DNA from: a virus | DNA length: 39,552 bases | Reading direction: 5' to 3' (one strand) | IMG/VR virus record: IMGVR_UViG_3300035701_000106 | Coordinates: 1-39,552 of that record | Shown here: positions 31,043 through 37,306 of the stretch, in pieces | How the letters are laid out: each line of letters starts with the position of its first letter | Position numbering within the stretch: the first letter of the stretch is position 1 | The notes under the pieces: generated by a model | Database searches by the model: none | Seen by the model: only the letters and a program-made list of their open reading frames with translations | What the model was told of the DNA's origin: nothing | Translations under genes and position numbers: made by a program

Positions 31043-31520
31043 GTCTTTTCTCCAAACATCTCATTCTCTTGTGTAAAAAAAGATGATATGGTTGATTACA
31101 AATTATTAAATTTGAATTACGATCATCTTGTTTATTTTTATTGTGATGATGAACAACCTCTTCTTTTTTTAAGGATCGTCCCAGTGCCCGAGCGGCGATA
31201 AGGCGGGATTGTCGAATATATCCCTTACTATCCGCGCCGGGAAAATCTTTGCCCACCCAATTCAACACATAGCCATGTTGTTCTATACGAATGCCACCTT
31301 TCCATGCGTGATTTTTTTTGCCAGGTTGAGAACCGCGTTTTTTTAAATAAGGTAAAATGGCTTGCAGTTTTTTATGGACGAGATGACGGCCTACGCCGAT
31401 TTCTTTAGATAATTCCGAAATTGATTTTTCATTAATGAGATATTCATTTTTTAACCAATCATCATTAAGGTTTCTCGGCCACGTATATAGTGGACGTCGC
31501 CCTTTTTTCTCGCGGCTCAT
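31008..31520 (-). CDS. HNH homing endonuclease
   Basis: The 170-residue product has an N-terminal helix-turn-helix (EKSISELSKEIGVGRHLVHKK) and an HNH domain (KKEEVVHHHNKNKQDDRNSN, then ICNQPYHLFLHKRM). It is AT-rich and appears inserted between small zinc-finger genes, overlapping both, so that it is now co-translated. No intron signs are visible. Confidence 0.88.
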   Translation of the reverse strand: MSREKKGRRPLYTWPRNLNDDWLKNEYLINEKSISELSKEIGVGRHLVHKKLQAILPYLKKRGSQPGKKNHAWKGGIRIEQHGYVLNWVGKDFPGADSKGYIRQSRLIAARALGRSLKKEEVVHHHNKNKQDDRNSNLIICNQPYHLFLHKRMRCLEKRRALQITSQNLA

Positions 31521-31708
31521 CTTGCTTCCAACCTTTCAATGATGATGTCCAGCTTCCGGTTGATGGCCCGGAAATCCATGCGCCGGGCATTCCAGTATTG
31601 GAACCGGCATTTATCGGAGCAGAAATCATGGTCCTTGCGCCTCTTGGCAAAACGTTCGCCACATTCCTTGCATGGAGCAAATTTGACCGTAGAGGCATTT
31701 TCTTTCAT
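31517..31708 (-). CDS. Small FCS-type zinc-finger protein
   Basis: ATG 31708 gives 63 residues beginning MKENASTVKFAPCKECGERF, followed by FCSDKCRFQYWNARR and a helical end. The CxxC plus FCSxxCR arrangement is common in small zinc fingers of phages. The upstream 97 bases (31709-31805) appear non-coding. Confidence 0.6.
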   Translation of the reverse strand: MKENASTVKFAPCKECGERFAKRRKDHDFCSDKCRFQYWNARRMDFRAINRKLDIIIERLEAR

Positions 31709-31805
31709 GGATGAACACGACCTCTTAAAGCCGTGTGCAACGCCAGGAAAGCACCCCTCCGCCCCATCCTGGGGGGCATGGCACAGCAGGCCGGACTTGT
31801 GTTTC

Positions 31806-32015
31806 TCAATCCAGGCTACTCCTGGCCCCCCTATCCCGGCTGAGCTTCCCCGAGCCGCCACACTCAGGACAGGACTGCCGATATCGTCGCCGTCTGGTAG
31901 CTCCGCCTATGGTGGTAAAGGTAGCCGCGCCTACGTTGCCCTTGCCCTTGCAGATAGGGCAGTCGCGCATGGCGTCAGCTTCGGAATGGGTGGGGGGAAT
32001 GAGGGTGAAGTTCAT
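31806..32015 (-). CDS. DnaJ-like zinc-motif small protein
   Basis: ATG 32015 overlaps the upstream stop as ATGA and gives 69 residues. The sequence CPICKGKGNVGAATF and, later, CPECGGSGKLSRD carries two CxxCxGxG repeats, the zinc motif of DnaJ cysteine-rich domains, without a J-domain. It may bind zinc and protein or RNA. Confidence 0.65.
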   Translation of the reverse strand: MNFTLIPPTHSEADAMRDCPICKGKGNVGAATFTTIGGATRRRRYRQSCPECGGSGKLSRDRGARSSLD

Positions 32016-32275
32016 GGCATCTTCCTGAGTTTCCGAATCCATCGATTCAGACGAATGATAGATTTTTCGCTCCAGGCTTTTGGCCGCCGGGTACTTAGGG
32101 AAGCCGCATCGCCCGGACATTTTTGTCCTTCAAAAATTTCCCATAAACAGAGTGAACAATCTGAGGACATGCGACAAAGAGGGCAAGTGACTATCCATAA
32201 ATTATTATGCTTCCGGTAATAATCCCGAAGGCTTATACAGACCTCAATCCATTCATCTCTAAGTTTCTTGGTCAT
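32012..32275 (-). CDS. Small cysteine-rich protein
   Basis: The 87-residue product has TCPLCRMSSDCSLCLWEIF and a following QKCPGDA, with five cysteines, and basic ends. This CPLC plus CxxC plus C layout recurs in small early phage proteins. Function unknown. It is coupled by ATGA to its upstream regulator gene. Confidence 0.6.
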   Translation of the reverse strand: MTKKLRDEWIEVCISLRDYYRKHNNLWIVTCPLCRMSSDCSLCLWEIFEGQKCPGDAASLSTRRPKAWSEKSIIRLNRWIRKLRKMP

Positions 32276-32733
32276 CCCCTTACCTCAGCCTTTATTTTCT
32301 CAGCCAACTCCGCCGCCTTCTGCTGGAGCTGGGTTAGCTTTTTATGAATCTTTAAATATTCTTGTTTGTCTATCCGGCCATCCTCATGAGCCTTTTCAAT
32401 TTCTTCTAAGGCTTGGCCGTTTAGGATTGATAAATGGATTTCGTCCTTCTCATGGGGTTGGTCAAAAAGTTTTCCATTCGGCCGCTTGACCGGGATGTAG
32501 CCGCAGGGGTCTAGGAAGTAATTGAAGAATTCGATCTCATCCGTTGCCTTTAGCAAAGATACGATGCGGTCAGGCGGGATATTGTTTTCGCCGCGCACAT
32601 AACGGTAAAGAGTGTCAACCGCTATCCCCATTTTGTCCGCTATCTCATCAACCCGATATTTTTTCTTGCTGATAAAATGGTAATAGAGTAGGACGCTGAA
32701 TCCGTTCATTGAACCATTATTTAGATTGCTCAC
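32272..32733 (-). CDS. CII/CP76-like phage regulatory protein
   Basis: GTG 32733 with AGGAAAAGG upstream gives 153 residues. Residues about 20-80 are a helix-turn-helix region, KKYRVDEIADKMGIAVDTLY followed by RYVRGENNIPPDRIVSLLKA and FFNYFLDPCGY, which matches the phage CP76/CII regulator family. The C-terminus is a coiled coil. Such proteins influence the choice between lysogeny and lysis. It follows Cro and excisionase in the early operon. Confidence 0.8.
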   Translation of the reverse strand: MSNLNNGSMNGFSVLLYYHFISKKKYRVDEIADKMGIAVDTLYRYVRGENNIPPDRIVSLLKATDEIEFFNYFLDPCGYIPVKRPNGKLFDQPHEKDEIHLSILNGQALEEIEKAHEDGRIDKQEYLKIHKKLTQLQQKAAELAEKIKAEVRG

Positions 32734-32747
32734 TTCTATGCCTTTTC

Positions 32748-32948
32748 CTATATTGTCCCTGGAGGTGATAGATGGCTTCCCGATACTCGGCGCTGTTCAA
32801 GGTAGGCAAGGACGGACGCCTCATCAATGAGGAGGCGCCGACTGTCCCGGTATCCGATGATGGCCCCAGTCTTGACGAGCTGGCAGACGTGCTTAGTGCA
32901 ACAGTGGAGTACATTCGCGCACTCCTTGACCGTGAGAAAAGGGGTCAT
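32748..32948 (-). CDS. Excisionase-like HTH protein
   Basis: The 66-residue product is a MerR/HTH_17-like DNA-binding domain: FLTVKECANVLHCCTKHV, then LVKTGAIIGYRDSRRLLID and EASVLAYLEQRR. This is the usual form of phage excisionases, which bend attachment-site DNA and steer integrase to excision. It overlaps the Cro-like gene by ATGA. Other frames over this stretch are shadows. Confidence 0.75.
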   Translation of the reverse strand: MTPFLTVKECANVLHCCTKHVCQLVKTGAIIGYRDSRRLLIDEASVLAYLEQRRVSGSHLSPPGTI

Positions 32949-33130
32949 CTGTAAAATCTCTCAATAGGTATGCCGGTGATTTTGGATAATTGAATGACCT
33001 TATTGACGCTAAGCCGGCGAGTGCCTTTTAAAATGAGCGAGAGCTGTGCCGGAGAAATGCCGATCTCGGCGGCTAATTCTCTTTGGGTGATTCCTCTTTT
33101 CTTGAGGATTGATCTGAGTTGTTTTTCCAT
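32945..33130 (-). CDS. Cro-like XRE repressor
   Basis: The 61-residue product is a minimal XRE helix-turn-helix (RGITQRELAAEIGISPAQLS, then LILKGTRRLSVNKVIQLSKI). It is the first gene behind the leftward early promoter and faces the CI-like repressor, the Cro position. ATG 33130 lies only about three bases after the expected transcription start and no Shine-Dalgarno is present, so the mRNA would be nearly leaderless. Confidence 0.85.
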   Translation of the reverse strand: MEKQLRSILKKRGITQRELAAEIGISPAQLSLILKGTRRLSVNKVIQLSKITGIPIERFYR

Positions 33131-33139
33131 TCTGTATAT

Positions 33140-33168
33140 AATATAGGCCGAAATTTACATAATGTCAA
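33140..33168 (-). promoter_or_regulatory. Early leftward promoter
   Basis: On the minus strand TTGACA (33168-33163), a 17-base spacer and TATATT (33145-33140) form a near-consensus sigma-70 promoter. The -35 box lies within one of the operator-like palindromes. It would drive the Cro-like gene and the early operon. Confidence 0.85.
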
Positions 33169-33230
33169 GGATTATTTTACAATTTGTAATTATAATAAAT
33201 TCAATGAGATGGATGTTGACAAAATGATAA
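33154..33230. promoter_or_regulatory. Three related 15-bp operator-like sites
   Basis: TTTACATAATGTCAA (33154-33168), TTTACAATTTGTAAT (33176-33190) and TTGACAAAATGATAA (33216-33230) share the pattern TTnACAnnnTGnnAA. The first covers the -35 box of the leftward promoter, the last the -35 box of the rightward one. The first two are 22 bp apart. This is the layout expected for CI/Cro binding. Confidence 0.75.
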
Positions 33231-33243
33231 CATGCAGTAATAT
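33216..33243 (+). promoter_or_regulatory. Repressor (rightward) promoter
   Basis: TTGACA (33216-33221), a 16-base spacer and TAATAT (33238-33243) precede the repressor gene. Transcription would begin about six bases before ATG 33257, leaving only a short AGGAAA leader. The -35 box lies inside the third operator-like site, so the repressor could control its own gene. Confidence 0.8.
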
Positions 33244-33256
33244 TTTATATAGGAAA

Positions 33257-33562
33257 ATGAATTCTGAATTAGGCGAGATTATTCGACTAATTAAAGCCGA
33301 GCTTCGAAAAAAGGGATGGAGCCAAGCTAAATTGGCCGAAGCCTTAGGAAGAAGTGGGGGTTGGCTGAGTCATATTATGCATGATAAAAGAAGGCTTACG
33401 GTTCAAGCCGTTTTTGATATTGCTCACGTCCTGGGAATTGATCCGACTTCGCTTCTTCCTCACAATTCAGAAAATGAATCTTCGCCTAAACTTGGACTTG
33501 ATGAATATATTAGAAACATAGTTAAGGAAGAAATCTCTAAATCAAATAAAGAGGAGGGTTGA
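33257..33562 (+). CDS. CI-like XRE repressor, short form
   Basis: I choose ATG 33257, which follows AGGAAA and the promoter; an upstream frame to 33119 would run through the promoter. The 101-residue product has an XRE domain (KKGWSQAKLAEALGRSGGWL, then SHIMHDKRRLTVQAVFDIAH) and a short charged C-terminus (LDEYIRNIVKEEISKSNKEE). It lacks the LexA-like self-cleavage domain of lambda CI, so induction must work another way. It faces the Cro-like gene. Confidence 0.82.
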   Translation: MNSELGEIIRLIKAELRKKGWSQAKLAEALGRSGGWLSHIMHDKRRLTVQAVFDIAHVLGIDPTSLLPHNSENESSPKLGLDEYIRNIVKEEISKSNKEEG

Positions 33563-33563
33563 T

Positions 33564-33992
33564 ATGAAAAAGTTTTTTGTCTTGGGCATGATCTTTCTTT
33601 TGGCCGGATGTGCTGCTTATATGGACATAGCTCCAAAAGCTCAGCCGGGCGAGGAGGCGGCTTATCTTAAAGAGGCCGTGGATACTCCCCTTGTTTTTAC
33701 TGCCCCCAAAGACAAATCTGATGAAATCTGGGGCCGAATAAATGCCTTTATCGGCAAATATTCAAGTATGAAAATTCAAACCGCCTCGAATTATATCATT
33801 GAAACTTTCAATCCGTCTAATCTCTTGGAATTCGGTTATTCGGCTAATCGAGCGCCAAAAGGAGATGACGTTGAATTCACGGTTAGTTGCTTTACGGGCG
33901 TTGGATCGAAAAATATTCCGACCCAAAACGCACATCTCTTAGCTTATTATGCCCTAACCGGCAAAATAATTCCGCGCCTTATTGTGCAATAA
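33564..33992 (+). CDS. Lipoprotein in the lysogeny cluster (candidate lysogenic conversion gene)
   Basis: The 142-residue product starts MKKFFVLGMIFLLAGC, a classic lipobox with cysteine 16. The mature part is a compact alpha/beta protein (DEIWGRINAFIGKYSSMKIQ, NYIIETFNPSN, VEFTVSCFTG). GAGGAGGG precedes the start. As it lies between repressor and integrase and shares the repressor's direction, it is probably expressed in the lysogen. Superinfection exclusion or envelope modification is possible, but only inferred. Confidence 0.8.
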   Translation: MKKFFVLGMIFLLAGCAAYMDIAPKAQPGEEAAYLKEAVDTPLVFTAPKDKSDEIWGRINAFIGKYSSMKIQTASNYIIETFNPSNLLEFGYSANRAPKGDDVEFTVSCFTGVGSKNIPTQNAHLLAYYALTGKIIPRLIVQ

Positions 33993-33998
33993 TCTCCC

Positions 33999-34172
33999 AT
34001 GCGTATCTTCCTCATTCGCTGTCCAGACTGCATGAAGATGCTCGCCGTTCATGAGCGCGATAGCTCCGGCCTTACGATCATGCACTGCGAACGATGCAAA
34101 AAGGACTTCACGATCCGGGATGTGAATGATAAGCGCATGAAGGCCCAGGTCGAGCCGCTCAAGCCAAGTTGA
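33999..34172 (+). CDS. Small Com-like zinc-ribbon protein
   Basis: A 57-codon plus-strand frame lies between the lipoprotein and integrase. It has IRCPDCMKMLAV and MHCERCKKDFTIRD, two CxxC pairs like the Mu Com zinc ribbon, and ends overlapping the integrase TTG start. It may regulate translation of the integrase or bind nucleic acid. Confidence 0.65.
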   Translation: MRIFLIRCPDCMKMLAVHERDSSGLTIMHCERCKKDFTIRDVNDKRMKAQVEPLKPS

Positions 34173-35167
34173 CTTCAATCATCAAGCGCGGAAAATTCTA
34201 CTGGATAGATTACTACCACGACGGCAAGCGGAAAAGGCAATCGCTCAAGACGGATAAGCTCCTAGAGGCCAAAGATCGGGCCAAGCAGATTGAGGAAAGC
34301 CTGCATAAGTTAGGGGCTGGACCTCTGCTATCGGACTTTGCCGAGACATACTTTGCCTGGGCGCGCGCGACCAAGCCAACCTCAGCCCAAGAGGAAAAAT
34401 GGCGATTTGATAAGATCATGATCTTCCTGAAAGCCGAAGGCGTCCTGACTCTATCGGCCATCACCCCCCTGGTCGTGGAAAAACTCCGAGCCAAGCTCCT
34501 GGAGCGCGAATTGACCAAGGCCACTATCAACCGCTATCTTCAATTGCTTAGGGGGATGTTTTACCGGGCTGCCGATTGGAATTTATTCTCTAGCCCGAAT
34601 CCGCTTCGTAAGGTCAAGTTTTACCGAGAATCATCACCTATCCAAGTGCCATCGGCCGAGGAGATCAACCGAATCCGGGAGGCTGCTCGGCAAATCAGCG
34701 CCAAACCTCGGTCTAAACTTCAGGCCGCTTTCTCCGACATTGTAGAGCTGGCCCTTAATACTGGTCTGAGAAAATCGGAGCTTCTACATCTACGCTGGAA
34801 GGATATTAAAGACGGCGAAGCCTATATTCAAGGGAAAGGTGATAAGGTCCGCAAGGTGCCGTTCAATCAGGCCGCCTTGGCCGTCATTGAGCGACAGCTC
34901 CGGGCGGGGGAATTTGTCTTTGATATCCCCAACCGCAATCATCCGAATTTGCTCCGCCGCACCGTTCTCATGGCCGGGCGCCTGGCCGGTGTTTCTTTTC
35001 ATGTGCATCTTTTCCGTCATCGATTTGCCACAGAACTTTTAGAGCGCGGAGTGGATATTGTTACTATCTCGGAAATCCTCGGCCACAGCAAGATCGCTAC
35101 AAGCCTGATTTATAGCCACAGTTCCAGGGAGAGAAAACGGGCGGCGGTCGATATGCTCAAGTTGTGA
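34169..35167 (+). CDS. int: Tyrosine recombinase integrase
   Basis: The 332-residue product has an N-terminal arm-binding strand region (RGKFYWIDYYHDGKRKRQ), a core-binding helical domain and the catalytic domain: arginine 201 in NTGLRKSELLHL, HLFRHRFATELL with histidine 280 and arginine 283, histidine 306 in EILGHSKIA, and tyrosine 315 in LIYSHSS. It would integrate the phage into the host chromosome. The start is TTG 34169, overlapping the upstream stop (TTGA). Confidence 0.93.
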   Translation: MTSIIKRGKFYWIDYYHDGKRKRQSLKTDKLLEAKDRAKQIEESLHKLGAGPLLSDFAETYFAWARATKPTSAQEEKWRFDKIMIFLKAEGVLTLSAITPLVVEKLRAKLLERELTKATINRYLQLLRGMFYRAADWNLFSSPNPLRKVKFYRESSPIQVPSAEEINRIREAARQISAKPRSKLQAAFSDIVELALNTGLRKSELLHLRWKDIKDGEAYIQGKGDKVRKVPFNQAALAVIERQLRAGEFVFDIPNRNHPNLLRRTVLMAGRLAGVSFHVHLFRHRFATELLERGVDIVTISEILGHSKIATSLIYSHSSRERKRAAVDMLKL

Positions 35168-35479
35168 CCCATACTCTGGACACGGGGTGAAAGAGTGGAG
35201 CCACAAATAATTTATTTTCACCAATCTAGATATTCTTCTAAGTTGGAGCCTTCCTTGCGCCGGTCAATAAATCTCAGTCAGGCTCATTCATTTATCTGCC
35301 TAGACAATTCACACAATATCAATGCTTCTTGACTGTCAATCGGTGTCTCTTTCAATGGGATTCTTGCGGAATGGAGGGGAATCTTGCGGCTGGATTTGGG
35401 CACGCTTTGGACACAGTAACAGGCGAGAATAAGTATCGGGGTTAAGGTGGGCTTTAACTATAGACACAAAATGGACACA
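35168..35479. other. Integrase-adjacent intergenic region with short repeats; attP candidate
   Basis: This 312-bp gap between converging genes holds TGGACAC at 35177-35183, 35408-35414 and 35472-35478, with a variant TAGACAC at 35461, all in the same direction. TTCTTGCGG and ATCTTGCGG (35361, 35381) form a second repeat pair 20 bp apart. Repeats of this sort beside an integrase may be arm-binding sites around attP. I cannot see the crossover core without the host sequence, and I find no convincing terminator. Confidence 0.45.
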
Positions 35480-36823
35480 TTAAAAAGTCCGCCTTGGATC
35501 GACCCCGAGAGCCTCAAGCCCGACCCTCCAGAATGCCTCAAGGCTCTGCTCGGCCAGGGAGTCCGGTCCCTCATCGAAGGAAATTTCGCGGGGCAAAAAC
35601 TCAATGACCCGAAGCTGACCCTCATTGAAATATTGGAGGAATAACTTCATGAGCTTGATCTTCTCTGCTACGCTTGCGCACTTCCCGCCGCTCTTGTCAT
35701 AGGTCCCGGCCTTCTCCGGGGGGATATAGCACCACGGGTTCGTATCCGTCCCGTCATCCGAGTAGCCGAATAGCCGGACCTCCGAATGGTCATGCAGCCA
35801 AGCGTCCAGCGAATCAAATCCGGGCGGTACGTGATCGACTAGGCCCACTCCATGATTGACCAGGCAGACGAAAGAATTGTCGGGGTAGTTTCCATCCTCG
35901 TCCGAGATGGTGCCCATGATCTTATGTACTGTACGACTCCCGCCCGATATGGTGATGGGTTTAGCTATACCTAAACTCACAAGGTAATCCACTCGCGGCC
36001 CGGCCCAAGCGAGCGCCCATTCCAGCGTTACGTCATCATCATCCGGCCGGCGGAGTTCGTTACCGAGCCCGATGATATTCCCTTCAGCCCCGCCTATCGC
36101 GGCCAATATCCGGTCCACGGCCGCCTTCCAGTAGGCCAGGGCGGTCAATGAGGTGTCCATCCAACCCTGAACGCCATTGATGTTCCTGCGCCAGCAATCC
36201 CAGTATTCGGACCAGCCGCATTGATCGGCCATGTCAATGTAAAGTCCAACTTCATATTTGCTAAGGTGACGGGCTATGCGCCGAAGGTTCTCGTCATAGG
36301 CCGGATTTGGCTTATCGAGATTCCAGCGACCGTCCGCTTCCTGGAGATATGGGAAGACCGACCCGGCCGGGTGAAGATCATCCCAGCCGGGAAAGAAAAT
36401 TCTGATATATCGGACTCCGGCTCCACCTACTCGCTGGCAAAACCAGTCCTTTTCCTCCGGAGTATACCTCTGCCACTTGCTCTGTGCATCCAGCCAGGCC
36501 AGGACCAGCCAGGGAGAGGCCAGGGGATTGCGTGCATGGCGGCGGCAGTAGAAGGCCGGAGCCTCAGATTCGGGCACCTCATGGGCTGGACAATTTACTC
36601 CCGCCCGCTTCCCGGTCTCATCGCAAACTTTGACCGTGGGCTCATGGCAGACGTTACAATGCGCCGTCGGCTCCTGCCCCTTTTCGAATTTCCTGAAAAT
36701 CTTAGAGAGGCACCACAGCCCCGGCAAGAGACCGGAGATAGCACAGACCTCAATCGTTACCGTGGGGCCGGGGCCACAAGCGGCGAATAAAAGAATCAAA
36801 CTTAACAAAAATGTTATCTTCAT
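35480..36823 (-). CDS. Lipoprotein with glycoside-hydrolase-like domain and PBP-type cysteine motif
   Basis: The 447-residue product has a lipoprotein signal (SLILLFAACG, cysteine 16). Residues 22-62 carry VCAISGLLPGLWC, then KGQEPTAHCNVCH. This resembles the C-terminal cysteine motif of class A penicillin-binding proteins, and residues 64-80 repeat it partly (VKVCDETGKRAGVNCP). From about residue 100 the sequence looks like a TIM-barrel glycosidase: VRYIRIFFPG, EVGLYIDMADQ, and NIIGLGNELRRP with an asparagine-glutamate pair (255-256) as in clan GH-A. A late glutamate in VIEFLPREISF may be the second catalytic residue. It closes the tail operon. Roles could be polysaccharide cleavage, surface exclusion or host binding. 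Confidence 0.65.
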   Translation of the reverse strand: MKITFLLSLILLFAACGPGPTVTIEVCAISGLLPGLWCLSKIFRKFEKGQEPTAHCNVCHEPTVKVCDETGKRAGVNCPAHEVPESEAPAFYCRRHARNPLASPWLVLAWLDAQSKWQRYTPEEKDWFCQRVGGAGVRYIRIFFPGWDDLHPAGSVFPYLQEADGRWNLDKPNPAYDENLRRIARHLSKYEVGLYIDMADQCGWSEYWDCWRRNINGVQGWMDTSLTALAYWKAAVDRILAAIGGAEGNIIGLGNELRRPDDDDVTLEWALAWAGPRVDYLVSLGIAKPITISGGSRTVHKIMGTISDEDGNYPDNSFVCLVNHGVGLVDHVPPGFDSLDAWLHDHSEVRLFGYSDDGTDTNPWCYIPPEKAGTYDKSGGKCASVAEKIKLMKLFLQYFNEGQLRVIEFLPREISFDEGPDSLAEQSLEAFWRVGLEALGVDPRRTF

Positions 36824-36832
36824 GCTTTCTTT

Positions 36833-37306
36833 CTATGCAGCCGTATCCCAGTACCCGACAAGATAAACGTCAAAAGTTCCTTCCTTGGCGAGTTTATATT
36901 CAAAAATCCCATCCGCATCTACCTTCTGAATAATTTGGCAGCCCGCATTATCGCCAAGAACATCTAATGGTCCACTGGCATGATAAGAAAACCCCGCTAT
37001 TCCCTCGTAGTCGGCCGATGACCCGTTGAGTCTTGTATAAAAATTTGCCCAACGCCCTCCCGTAGTCCATCTCACGGCCAAAATAACCGCCGTGCATTTC
37101 GCCGACGTGTAGGCCGTCACGTCTAAATCATGCCATGCGTCATCATTCGTCAGGGTCAAGAGTTGCGGAGTTGTCTTCCAATTCAGCCGGAGAAGATTGC
37201 GGTCAAGATAGCCCCTGATCTGTACCCATAGTCCGTGGACAATATGCCAGTCATCATTAAGATGATGCTGGAAATCGTTATCCTTAGCAAAATCCTTGTC
37301 GCCCAT
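36833..37306 (-). CDS. Beta-rich minor tail protein
   Basis: The 157-residue product overlaps the hub gene stop by one base (TAATG with GGAGG upstream). It has a short charged N-terminus (KDFAKDNDFQHHLNDDWHIV) and a beta-sandwich-like body (HDLDVTAYTSAKCTAVILAV; GTFDVYLVGYWDTAA). Position just after the hub suggests a tail-tip or receptor-binding component. Family unknown. Confidence 0.6.
   Translation of the reverse strand: MGDKDFAKDNDFQHHLNDDWHIVHGLWVQIRGYLDRNLLRLNWKTTPQLLTLTNDDAWHDLDVTAYTSAKCTAVILAVRWTTGGRWANFYTRLNGSSADYEGIAGFSYHASGPLDVLGDNAGCQIIQKVDADGIFEYKLAKEGTFDVYLVGYWDTAA

Noticed and set aside
32772-32954. Plus-strand 60-residue ORF and a second minus frame over the excisionase gene
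   Set aside because: Both are shadows. The HTH_17-like frame 32748-32948 has a recognisable domain and ATGA coupling.
33119-33256. N-terminal extension of the repressor from 33119
   Set aside because: It would run through the promoters and operators. ATG 33257 has a proper leader and begins the XRE domain.
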